NCBI GenBank assembly: GCA_034769895.1
Contig: CM068367.1
Location: 689,264,548 to 689,328,547 of the forward strand
Direction of reading: 5' to 3'
DNA length: 64,000 nt
Source: Magicicada septendecula
Lineage: Eukaryota; Arthropoda; Insecta; Hemiptera; Cicadidae
In this document: positions 47,030 through 61,250 of the stretch, in pieces
How the letters are laid out: every line of letters starts with the position of its first letter
How positions within the stretch are numbered: the stretch's first letter is position 1
The notes under the pieces: model-generated
Seen by the model: only the letters and a program-made list of their open reading frames with translations
What the model was told of the DNA's origin: nothing
Database searches by the model: none
Program-made: the position numbers and the translations under genes

Positions 47030-50000
47030 TATAATGGTTTGCAATTACTAAATTAGTCAAGCATGTTTACTGTTTATGTGTATTACGACGGTTACACTTT
47101 TATTAATAATAAAACTTTATTGATTATAAATTGAAATTCTATTTATTAAAGTTTCATAAGAAGAATCTACTAGATAAAGCTTCAAATATTTGAGTTCAAC
47201 AACTTCTTGTAAAAAACTTTACTTTTGAAATTACAGTGCATTACTATTCTAAAACCCACAAAATAAATACTTGTTCGAATATACAAAAATGTATTAAATA
47301 CTGTGTAACAGACTGGAAGTGTTTCCGATCGAAAATGCGTGCTGTTAATTAAAGACCGTAAAAATAAATCTTGTTTTGCTTTTTCTCGTGAAAAGGAAAT
47401 CTTGATTTGCGCCATTAATCTCAATAAGTAGCTGAAGAAACAAGGATGTCAGCGTACTGAAGGTCGCGGGTTCAGGTTCGAAGCCTTATTTCACGGACAC
47501 GGAGAAACCTTGGACTGTACAATACCACATGCTGACGCATGCGCAGAGCAGACGACTGACTCGCTTTGCTATCCTCTTCTAGTAGAATGCCAGTAGTTTG
47601 TTATATATTTTATGTGCGTGTTGTTATTAAATGATTAAGTGCTTTATGTACATCTTTGTTGTCCTTTCTTATGTATACTTTTTAGATGAATAATTCCTTG
47701 TGCATTTATACGATTTGTTTACAAAAAACTCCTTTAAACGGTCTTCAGAAAGCAATAACTATGCTGTTTTTTTTTTTTTTTTTTTAATATTTGCCACAAT
47801 GGTGTAGGAGGTTTTGTAATATAAGTTTTCCATTATAAAAAAGTTAAGATTTTTGAAGAGGACAAAAATACTCAGCAAACAATGAGCGAATCAAGAATGT
47901 TAATAATGACATCGAATTAAAATCTTCTCAGCTACTTAGTGGTTTTAGATATGTGTATTTTTTCTTTATAAATGAAAATTATTACTTATTTAATGGCATC
48001 AGCAAGTAAATAAATAGCTAGTTTTTACGTACTATGACTATTTAGCCAGGACTTATGTTCTTAAAGAGGATAAAAAGAATCGCAGAATATTAACAAATGC
48101 ATTTTAATTTTTAATTCGCGATCTAGAACAATACGAGATTATGTCTTACTACGACACTCCCTTGCTTATATATTTCCTAAAAAGCCTTTCCACGTGATGA
48201 TGTTCACGTATACTGAAGGAAGGTTGTTTTTTGTCAATTTTTTGTGACGAAAATGCCCCCCAAAATTGTCCCTTATGTCCTTTGATAATATCCGTGAATC
48301 TTAATCCTTTCTTTTGTATTTCTCAGCGTTGTTGTCTACCGTACCGTAGTTTTTTTTTTTTTACAAATGTGTTAATTAAAACCGCATATAGGGAGGGGTT
48401 TGTTCTGTTAAACGTACCCACTTCTTGCGTAATGTGTTGGAACCGTAAGACTACTGAAAGCCGCTGGGAAGTCATTCACCACACATTTACAAAAAACATT
48501 ATTTGAATCTCGTTATTTATTCGTTTACTTATATTTCCTAAACCCTGTTATCTAATTAACGGTTACAACAAAACAATGACAGTTCGATACCATTAAACTT
48601 AACAGCTTTCTTGTCTTAAAAAAGTATACCCTATTTATCGATAATTATATTATTATCATCGTGGATTTTAATAAACCTGAAATATGTACGCTTCATAATT
48701 TACCTTGATTCAAACGAAATGTCATACGAAAGATATTAACGGGTTAAGGAGGTATTTTTAGTCGCAAACATCACTGTGAATTCACAATTACCAAACAACT
48801 TTATAAACGTAACTGTCTGATTAAAAACTAAAAATGAATGAAACATTAACACAGATTTTGAAATGCAAAGAACCTCTTTTTTAAAGCCGAGAATAGATTA
48901 TTTTAGTAACACAGCGTTTGTTCTTACATTTCACTAACTTAGCAACGTCTCTAAAGAATTTGTCATAACTTTTTAATTGTCTAGTCTTTTTAAGTCTGTC
49001 CTTCTCGTCCGATCTAAAACTACCAAAACAATTATCGACGGCAAAACATTGATATCTGTACAACTCATTCCAACCTTAGCCCTTCTTCTTACGTCATGAG
49101 TAAACATTTACATTATAATTTATAATAGGCACAACACCGGCGTGGTGGGTGAGTGGTACACTCGAAACCAGTTCTGAGAAAGGTTTCTGGAGAGCAGTGT
49201 GTACACAAGTCAGCGATTGTACGTTCGAATACTGTACCAATATTTTGGCTTTAGATTAACGTGCGCGTATTATGTCACGATATTCCCACTCTGAATATAG
49301 TTACGACTTTGTGTTTAATGATTCAACAAAGCAAACAACCGACGAATTAAACAAACACACGTCAGTTGCTGAGTTTTTTTTTTAGAAGGAGTGGATTTAG
49401 CCTTTGAGGCAGTGCTGACAACGTTTTTAAAGTGAGGCTGATAGTTGTAAATAATTGAATATTCTGGAAGGCCATAGCATTCCTTTTTTATGACCAACGT
49501 AATTTATATGACAAATATTTCATTTTAATCATTTGTTATCTGTATTATAACGTTCTGTAATGTGAAAGTGTTTTAGTTATTGAATAGAATAGCTTAAGTA
49601 AGGTAATTAGTAAAATTGATAAAGCTGTTTATTTACTATTTTTATGAACATATTAAATATTTCAAACTGAGTTAAAGTTGTACCGATGAAAATGTCATTT
49701 CAACGGTATTTCAGTAAGGTCGACGGTTTCATAGGAATGAGGTAACAATTAAATGTACATTCATTTATTTATGTATTGGTCAAGAAACTAATAGGGCTGC
49801 CACACTGTTGGGTATGCAAAAAGAACATAGTACTCTTCTTAAAATAAATTAAAAATTCTTACGTGGTATCATAATTATTTGTTCTGAAGTGACTAACTAA
49901 ACGTTATTCACTGACTAACGTGTTCTGAAGTGATTATTTGTTATTTTAGTGGTAACTAAAATTTGTGCTGTCAGTGATTTATAAAACGAAGTGGTAACAC

Positions 50001-51383
50001 TAGGAAGAAGCGAATTATATCTAACAGATTTTCGTGTCTACCCTCTGGTAAGGCCGAGGGGGCTTGAATGTGGACACAAGTTCGCCACTTCTGATATGAC
50101 GTGTTTTAATTCTTTGGATACAATCTGGAACGAACTGGGTCATGACCAATTCGATTCTGTGATCAAGTAGGCAAAGAGTAATACTCCGTACCAAGACAGC
50201 CAAAAGGATAATAGTCGGAAGGCCTTGATGTAATGATGTGTCCTTAATCGCTTGGTACTTTCCTACATTGTCTCCCTGCACTAGTCAGATTGCACCGTTA
50301 TAAGTCTGGGTTGCCATAATAAGTACTCATAACCCAGCTTATCACCTTCAATGGAGCCGACCTATCGTGTAGTCGCCATTCTGCTATCGGTATAGCGTTG
50401 TTTAATGACGTGCAGAAACATGTCAACAACGTAACAACACTGTGTAAAAAAAAGTTTGATAACAGTTACTCTGATACGACTGTCATCCTTTGGTCGAGTT
50501 AGTATTGGGTTGCATGAAGAAATAGGCTGGTGACGAAGTAGGCCTACTTTTGGAGACAGTACCGCAACACGCTATAGTGCAACAAATCATCTGTAAGTTT
50601 ATTGCCCATCGACGAGTATAATTCAAACTTACAAGTGGATATTTTAATTGTACCTAAGCTGATTTTATGTAAATTTGTCTTTAATGGCCGTTTGGCTGCG
50701 ACGTACTCTGAGAGAACAACTCCTAATTGCGTAAACTTGAAGCGCGTAATACGTTTTCGTGGTAACTTTGTCGAAATAAAGATGTCGTGGTAGACGTTAA
50801 AATGAAAATACAGGAATTTGTTTTAAGTGTTGGGATCACGACTCTATGTGTGTGCGTGTGTGATCTCCACAATTTAAGGAGTCCAAGTCGAATACCTAAA
50901 TATTTTTTTCAAAAATAGTGCTCTAAGATAATTTAATACGAAAACTGTGATAATTTCGTCAATAAGATTTGAATCCTAAACTTAAAAAAAATTATTATCG
51001 GTATGGGTCTCTTAAAGCAAGACAGGTTATTTTATTTTAATAAAGTCGTACATTTACACCCTGTTACAGACTGTTGGCGATTTCTAATTTACTTATATTC
51101 AGATTCAACCAATGATCAACAACTTTATTTCATTTCGGACGGTTAACGTTGTTTTCATTGTTTAATATTCTACTTTCAACTGAACGTGTACTTCACTGTA
51201 TGCTACTTTAAATACCGGTAGATTTAGTAATTTTTGTCGGAACGTTTTAACGTGATTTTCACTGAAAATAAATTATAACATCTACCAAAACAATGAAACA
51301 TAAAAAAGGCATCTTTCAGTTTTTCTAATGAAGCATCAAATCGAGGTTTCGCCACGGGCGCAAAATTTCCTTCGCACGATAAC

Positions 51384-51421
<38 letters not shown>

Positions 51422-52021
51422 ACGCTAAGCCTAGGAACAGACGCACGCAGTCACTTAGTCATGTCGACGAACATTATGCAACGATGAACGTAAGGCCACA
51501 AATTATATGCTTTATCTGACTTCCCTGTTAGTCATTAGCGATGCAGCAGCGACAGGACAGCACGATTGTAATGACTGTAGTTACAGTTTGACATTGCTTC
51601 ATTTGCGTCACAGTACGCAGCTGCCGTATCCACGTTTACGCTTGTGAAATACTAATTTCTGTTTAAATTCCACTCAGTCATCGCCGCGGTGACTAATGAC
51701 CTCGTTTTTAACGTGTACCCGAAACCTATCTCGGCTCCCAAGTATTTTACAGGGGGGTTTTATCAGGGATGATACGTGTAACTAACGTTCGAATCCCACC
51801 GCAGGCGTCATAATCGCCACCAACTTGGTTCAGGACATAAGACCTGTTCTGTTTGTGCCCTAAGAGTCTCTCTGATAAGAAGACCCAGAAAACCTCTTTA
51901 TTTACCCGTTCGAAGTGGGCAGTGAACTGGATTGTTACAGAATTGATTGTTACCTCACGATTTTTGCCGAATCTTTCCACGCTTACGACGAACAAATGAA
52001 CTATTTTACCATTTAATGAAA
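47030..52021. other. Spacer without recognisable gene; possible SINE heads
   Basis: AT-rich. Two stretches look like tRNA-derived SINE heads: 47428-47495 (GCGTACTGAAGGTCGCGGGT then GGTTCGAAGCC) and 49138-49240 (TGGGTGAGTGG then CGTTCGAATAC). Neither folds convincingly into a functional tRNA. A (TG)n microsatellite is at 51385-51421 and a T19 run near 47767. An open 86-residue minus frame at 50021-50281 could not be identified. Confidence 0.5.
47428..47495 (+). repeat. Possible tRNA-derived SINE fragment
   Basis: TAGCTGAAG, GCGTACTGAAGGTCGCGGGT and GGTTCGAAGCC occur in tRNA-like order, but with an extra AGG/TTCA before the B box and no closing acceptor stem. Better read as a decayed tRNA-derived repeat than as a tRNA gene. 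Confidence 0.3.
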
Positions 52022-52795
52022 GAATCGTATTGAAAATCGATAAACAAAGAGGAGTGAGACAGGGATGCCTTCTGTCGCCTCTTCTGTTTAATTTACATTC
52101 GGATCAAATTTTCAAAGAAACCATTCGTGATCTACACCTCAGGATTAAAGTAAACGGAGTTGGGGTTGACACCCTCAACTTAAATATGCTGATGATACCT
52201 GTCATCTTGGTTAAAAGCATCGAGGGCCTTAATGCGAAGTTCATGATCTTCAGTCGACAGAGTCATGATTCCGCATCTTTCTATCGTAAGAACAAGGATA
52301 TTGAACGTGCCGCTTCATTCAAACATTTTAGAAATATAATCACCGTAGACCTAGACCCGGACCGCAAGGTTAATGCAGGATAGAAACTACCCGTGGTGTC
52401 TTTAATAAGGGCTGTGCTGTAAAACGAGGCCTTACTTTTGCGGCAATAACATGAACAACAAGCTACGTCAGAGGATGGTCAGATGTTCCGTTTTTCTGTA
52501 TGGAATGGAGGTATGAACCCTCAAGATACCTACAGTGAGACGTCTGGAAGCCTTGAGATGCGGAAACTCAGAAGAATGCTCCGGATCTCTTAGGTCGACA
52601 GGATCTCCAACTCTGAGGTCCTACGAAGAGCTGTACTCAGCGTGAGCTGCTAAACACCATTAAAAATAATATGGGAGTGGACTGGTACCAAAGCGCGAAG
52701 GAACTTTTTCGCTTGACAGAAGATAGAGAAGGCATCGCAGAGTGATCGCTAATGTTCGGCAGACGACAAGCCACATAAAGAAGAAGAAGATACTA
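52022..52795 (+). pseudogene. 5'-truncated LINE reverse transcriptase, decayed
   Basis: Begins within the RT domain: RGVRQGCLLSPLLFNLHSDQ (motif B) at about 52048. Next comes motif C, readable as KYADDT in an alternative frame at about 52182. KFMIFSRQSHDSA and IERAASFKHFRNIIT follow. After frameshifts come VRCSVFLYGMEV and RRLEALEM, the usual C-terminal region. The copy ends in a short (AAG)n tail near 52780-52795. Multiple frame breaks make it dead. It lies head-to-tail with another LINE remnant immediately downstream. Confidence 0.7.
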
Positions 52796-52829
52796 TAATA
52801 CTATAAAGGAATATTCTAAATATATTACA

Positions 52830-54060
52830 AGTGGCTGACGACGACTAAAGGCATAGTTGGTAGACAACAGTGTAACAAAGAAGTGAAGAAAACAGTACAT
52901 AAAGCTAACAATGAGAGAGGTGTGAGAGAGAGAGCATGTGGTAGAGTAAACAAATGTCTGGAGTTTTCAAGGTATAAAGGAAACGGACAATGATGGCAAA
53001 TGAGACTAGAATGGATCAGAAAAAAACGAAATACATTTGCAAAACCCATTTGGTATTGTAAACCTACAAAAACCGTATGACAGCCTACCACTGAATAAAT
53101 TCTGTTATGTGCTGGAATAAATTTTGGTTTGTTAACGGTATGAGAGAATTGTACGAAAACATGCCACGTTCAGTAAAGTTTTGGCAACGGATGTTGCAAG
53201 AAAGGAGATTCACAGATAGGCTTAGAAAGGTTTGCTGTATTTACCAAAAGTATTTAGCATCCATCTAAAAGCAGTGTTAGAAACGCGTCTGACGAAATGT
53301 GGACCAGTGGGTAGAGAGGCTGGAAAAGACAGTCTTGGTTTATAATTACGTGACAATAACAGACAAGTGAAGACATTTTGCACATAACCAAGTGATTTAG
53401 TACAGGATGAATTGATAGGCCTATAAGTTTCATGCTGCGGAAGGTTGATGAAGAATGTAGAAACCAGGGACTGACAATAAAGATATTTAAGTTGAATACC
53501 TAGTAGAAGAGAATTCAGGAAATAACGAGTAGGGACACTGATCACTAAAAACATCAAAGTGTAGAGATAACAATTGATGGTCATAATACAGAGAAAATAG
53601 CGAGTAAAATCAATCGAGGGATGCTGTTTTACGCCATTTAAATGGGACAAGCTACTTTGGAGTAATAATACGGTACTCAATTATGGGTAATGATTAAAAG
53701 AAAAGCATGCAAAATACGAGCTATGGAAACGAACTGCTGGAGTAGGTGCTGCCAACTGTCAAGAATCGACAGAATAACAAATTAGAATGCGTATAGGAAT
53801 CAATATCGATAGTGTGCAAGAGACTAAGGTTTGATTGAGACGAGACTGAGAGACTAAGGTGTAAACAAGAGTAAACATGGCCATGTAAGAAAGAGAACTA
53901 AAATATGGAAAATGAATGGAGCGCAAACGAAGAAAGCTGGGATGCGAAAGGTGGCGTCAGCCGTAATGAAAACTCGCATGATGACACTCCAAATGGGCCG
54001 TGTAGCGAAAGTAATCTAGGCCGACTATACTAATTCGTACATTGATTTGCTGACAATGAA
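52830..54060 (+). pseudogene. Second decayed LINE remnant
   Basis: IVNLQKPYDSLPLNKFCYVLE at about 53054-53116 is RT motif A (D-x-Q-K-x-YD). Later, scattered in different frames, are EYLVEENSGNNE (about 53494), SKINRGMLFYAI (about 53607) and MIKRKACKIRAMETNCWSR (about 53690), which fit the C-terminal region of insect LINE polymerases. Motif B and C are not legible, probably because of deletions. Many stops. Limits are approximate. Confidence 0.55.
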
Positions 54061-54395
54061 TGTCATAGGCTACACCAAGACAGTTTACGGTTTCTCATGA
54101 AATAGTGGTAAAAGAGTATAACTACGTTTGAGAATAGGTGCATCTATCATGCAGTTAATTAAAACTTGTGTGATAGATGATTTTGTAGTCTGATAGTAAG
54201 CTGTTTTCTATCACATGTGTTAAGATTTATGTATGGAAAAGTCTAATCAGACGGTCGCACGTATCGTCCAGTTGAATCAGTGGAATAAGTAATTGTACAC
54301 CAGAAAAATCGTTAATTGTAACTTTAATGACAGTTTAAGTTAACAAAAATAGCAACAAACACTCGTCTACAACAATTCTCAGAGTTTAGATTGTC

Positions 54396-57479
<3,084 letters not shown>

Positions 57480-57800
57480 ACTGGAAAATAAAGACGGTAG
57501 AAAGCTACTGCAAATACCTTTAAATGTCTTGGGAGCTACATTACATCAGATGGGAGATACATCAGTATAGAATTGCACAAGCAGGAAGAGCATTTTTCAA
57601 GAAAATATCTCTTCTGGCGTCCAGAAACGTGTTCCTGGAAGCCAGGAAGGAATTTATAGTTTCGTTTGGAGCGTACGCACATGTGGCTGGGAAAGCTGGA
57701 CTCTTACTAAATTATAGATAAGCTACCTACCTTGAAGCTTGTGAGATGTGATTCAGGAGGAGGGCCTTAAAATTCCGCTGACGGGTAGAGTACCTACAGT
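57480..57800 (+). pseudogene. LINE RT C-terminal remnant, interrupted by a hAT MITE
   Basis: KCLGSYITSDGRYISIE, AGRAFFKKISLLASRNVF and LEARKEFIVSF match the region after RT motif C in insect LINEs. YLEACEM with RRRALKF in another frame corresponds to LEAFEMW..RRML.I. The frame is at RVEYLQ when the MITE at 57801 begins. Only this short, shifted C-terminal part remains. Confidence 0.65.
57793..57800. repeat. hAT target duplication, left copy
   Basis: CCTACAGT, identical to 58212-58219 on the other side of the MITE. Confidence 0.85.
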
Positions 57801-58211
57801 CAGGCCCCGATTTCAGGTACCTTGCACCCTGGGCAAAGCATTCTTATAGCCGCCCCCTTTCATTTTTTTACTTTTCTCCCCCACCCCCCACCACACCAAG
57901 TTATTGTTGAATGTGTAAATTTTGGTTTTTTCCCCAAGTATAAACTATTAGTATCGATAGCATTTCAGTATTGCAAGTGATCTAATCACTACGTAGGCTA
58001 CACACAACAAAAATTAAAACATAATTTCTTGAAAATAAAAGTGCCGGCGTGCATTGAACGTAGTTTCCTTCATTCCTAGAATTTTAACAATAACCGTCAA
58101 CTGTCTACTGTCTTATAGTCTTAACGCGTATTGTTTTTCGTTCCTTGGCGCCCCCTTGGACCAGGCGCCCTGGGCATTTGCCCAGTCAGCCCATTTAAAG
58201 CCCGGGGCCTG
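57801..58211. mobile_element. 411-bp hAT-type MITE
   Basis: Begins CAGGCCCCGATTTCAGGTAC and ends, on the minus strand, CAGGCCCCGGGCTTTAAATG. CCCTGGGCAAA-type sequence lies inside each terminus. A perfect 8-bp duplication, CCTACAGT, flanks it, as required for hAT. It carries no transposase. It is inserted into LINE-derived sequence. Confidence 0.88.
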
Positions 58212-58216
58212 CCTAC

Positions 58217-58951
58217 AGTCTGTAAAATGAACGGTGGGGGTCTACCTGAGGTGCTCTCACTGACGCACGCACACTCTCAGCTGGCCCGCGTGCCACAGGT
58301 ATGATTCGCAAAGTGTGCCGTCCACTACATAATTACAACTTTGTAAATTTGGTTTTAATACCAAACGAAATTACCATTTTTGTAACCTCCACGAAATTTT
58401 AAGAAAAATGAGTCTAAACACGACATAATTGTGACAAATCTCTGTTTTCAACACTATAAAAATCTGATCAAGTGACTGACATTTATCGTCAATGCAAACA
58501 AACCTATAATAATTTTTATAATGATTTTGAGAATATGTTACAGTACACGACTGCCCTACAATTATAATTGGTGATGTTAGTATTTGTATAATAAATAAGA
58601 ATAAGCATAACTCGTTAACCATACAATTATGTAAGAAAGTGTAACCACAAACATGCAAACTTTTAACAGGATTCATAACAGTATAATGACCTCATTATGA
58701 CTGTAAAGGACAGTGATTGCTTGTTGATAGTTGTTGTTTGGTATCATTTTCTTAGAATTTTGCACAGAAATCAAAAACAAGAAAGGTTTTGCAATTTTTT
58801 AGCACATTAACAAAATGCTCTTGCGCTTAGAAGTGTCCAGTATGTGAGTCACGGCTGCCACCAAGAGCCAGGTATAATCCGCTGCGTGTGTGTTAGTGAG
58901 GGGGGAAGTCGGTCTGGCCTCTCCCAACCGCCACCGTTCATTTTACAGACT
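58217..58951. repeat. Inverted repeat pair flanking ~500 bp
   Basis: AGTCTGTAAAATGAACGGTGG at 58217-58237 matches perfectly in inverted orientation at 58931-58951. Weaker similarity continues inward for about 70 bp, including CTCACTGACGCACGCACAC against CTCACTAACACACACGCAG. Either two opposed copies of one LINE 3' end or the ends of an unidentified element. The interior is AT-rich with no gene. Confidence 0.55.
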
Positions 58952-59399
58952 ATAATTGCGAGGTTTTCAAGAGAGTGTGTGAAAGAAAGACGCTGACTGG
59001 AACCAGTCAGCCGGAAAGGGGTAGCAGTATGGTTGGTCACCTGCTATGCCATTCAAACTGGTTCACCACTCTGATCGAGGGGCCGTGGATGAGACAAAAG
59101 GAGGAGGAAGGTACGTGGTGATTAAGAGACTGTCTACGGAAGGAAAGAAATTCACGCCTCTGGATTGAGGATTAGAAGAAGGAAATATATTACAATAGAA
59201 CAATGCAGTAAATTCACTTTATACATTTTATGACGTTAATAGATAGGTTAAAAATTGATTTTGTTAATTTTTGTAAATTAGCTATACCATATGTTGTGAA
59301 ATAAGAGAAGGGTAGTTATGTGCTATTTATCAAAATGCCCATAAATTTATTCTCTTTCATGTCTACTGCAATTTTAGTGTGCGTGTGTGCTTGTTATCG
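58952..59399. other. Spacer without recognisable gene
   Basis: AT-rich between the inverted repeat and the next LINE remnant; nothing else seen. Confidence 0.5.
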
Positions 59400-61250
59400 G
59401 ATGGAAAAGAAGATTCATAGAGGAAAAAAGAGGGAGTATATGATGAGACAGATAAAAAAGATAGAGGAATATAAGAGTAAAAGGCTGAGCCGAGATATGT
59501 ACAGAAAGGTGAGTGATATGAGACAGGAATTTCAGCCTAGAACAAATGCCTGTAGGGATAATAATGGTGGCCTTGTGAGTGATACTGCTGGCGTAATCAG
59601 GAGATGGACAGAACACATTTCGAAGAGCTGCTGGGCTCAGTTAGGGAGGCTTCGATGGAGGCATCTGAGGATGAAGAGGAAGCAGGAGAATTCGAGGATG
59701 ATAGAGAGTAGTTGGTGCCATCCTATGGCGAGGTGTATGAAGCTCTAGAAAAGCTTAAAAATAACAAGGCAGCAGGTTCCGATGGTTTACCAGGGGAACT
59801 ATTAAAGAGCGCAGGAGGAGATTTCATAAAGGAATTTGCGGATCATAGAATTTTCATCTCATAGAGCGAATATGGCTGGAGGAGGTAATGCCTGATGAGT
59901 GGAATAATGGGGTGGTGTGTTTAATACATAAAAGGGTGATCCGCTCATATGTAAAAATTATAGGGGCATCTCTCTACTTAATACAGCATATAAGGTATTG
60001 TCCAACATCATATTTTCTAGGCTGCTTCCCTACGCTGAGGAAAACATACAAGACCAATATATCAATATATCAATGTGGATTCACTAGGAATAGGTCAACA
60101 ACAGACCAAATATTTACACTAAGGCAAATCCTGGAAAAAACGTTGGAATATGGAGTAGCCACTCACCATCTCTTTGTGGATTTCCAGTCGTCATATGATT
60201 CAATCAACCGGAAAATGCTATATAGAGCTATGAAGGAGTTGAATATACCATCTAAGTTAGTGCGTATGGTTGGAGTAGCTATGTCCAATTCTAAGTGCCA
60301 AATCAGAATACAATCAAATCTATCTAACTCCTTAAAAACATTGAATGGGCTGAAACAAGGAGATGCCTTAGCGTGTCTGTTGTTGATCGTAGCTCTAGAA
60401 AAGGTCATCAGGGATTCAGGAATTCAAACTAGCGGATACATATTTCACAAGGAGGTACAGCTTCTGGCATATGCCGATGACATTGACGTCATAAGTAGGT
60501 CTGAATCTGGCTTAAAGGAAGCCTTTCAAGAACTGGAGTTGTCCGCTAAGGCTATGGGCTTGGTTTTAGACCAAAGCAAAACTAAATATATGGTTGTAGG
60601 TGGCAACACTCGCGCCCTGTCCCTGCGCATTAATGATTACGAATTTGAAAAATTCAAGGTTTTACATATCTCGGGTCATATGTGGACTCTGGAAATGACT
60701 CCTCTAGAGACATTGAAAAACGAATATTATCTGCATAGTTGTTACTACGGACTAGTGAAACATTTTAAATCAAAATTAATAAGTAAAAAGACAAAAGCCA
60801 CGCTCTACAAGACCTTGATCAGACCAGTTCTGATGTATGGCTCGGAATGCTGGGTGCTAAAAAAACTAGATGAGCAGAAACTGGCCGTGTTTCAGAGGAA
60901 GGTACTGAGGAGAATCTATGGGCCTGTGAAGGAAAACGAGATTTGAAGGTGACTGCATAATCGAGAGTTGTACGAAAGGTTGAAAGATCTTCCGATCGTG
61001 CAATTCATACAAATTAACAGATGCATGTACAGAGAATAAGGGAGGATAGAATCCCAAAAAAATCATGAATTATTTGCCGATGGGAAGGAGAAGGAAGGAA
61101 AGACCGCGTACAAGATGGCTGGACCAGGTTGGTAAGGAGGCAGTGAGGCTGGGTGCAGCAAACTGGTGGACATTGGCCGGGAGTAGAGACCAGTGGGGAC
61201 GATTTCTTTTGGTGGCCAGGGCCCGGACTGAGCTGTAGTGCCGAGGATGT
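59400..61250 (+). pseudogene. 5'-truncated LINE with RT domain, decayed
   Basis: Linker coding begins at about 59400 (EEYKSKRLSRDMYRKVSDMR), then shifts frame through ALEKLKNNKAAGSDGLPGEL at about 59744. From 59888 to 60946 a 352-residue frame is open. It has MPDEWNNGVVCLIHK, FTRNRSTTDQIFTLRQILEK, motif A HLFVDFQSSYDSINRKML, motif B LNGLKQGDALACLLLIVALE, motif C LLAYADDIDVISRS, then DQSKTKYMVVGG and LIRPVLMYGSECWVL. The NYRGISLLN motif is legible only in another frame near 59955. After 60946 the reading shifts to RRKERPRTRWLDQV and WGRFLLVARARTEL, near 61240. The style resembles RTE-group polymerases, but clade assignment is uncertain. Confidence 0.75.

Noticed and set aside
47428..47495. tRNA gene
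   Set aside because: A- and B-box-like sequence is present, but spacing and the missing acceptor stem do not allow a cloverleaf; kept only as a possible SINE remnant.
49138..49240. Second tRNA or SINE gene
   Set aside because: Box matches are weak (TGGGTGAGTGG, CGTTCGAATAC), and no tail or target duplication was seen.
50021..50281. 86-residue minus-strand protein
   Set aside because: No recognisable motif, and no supporting start context, neighbour or splice signal.
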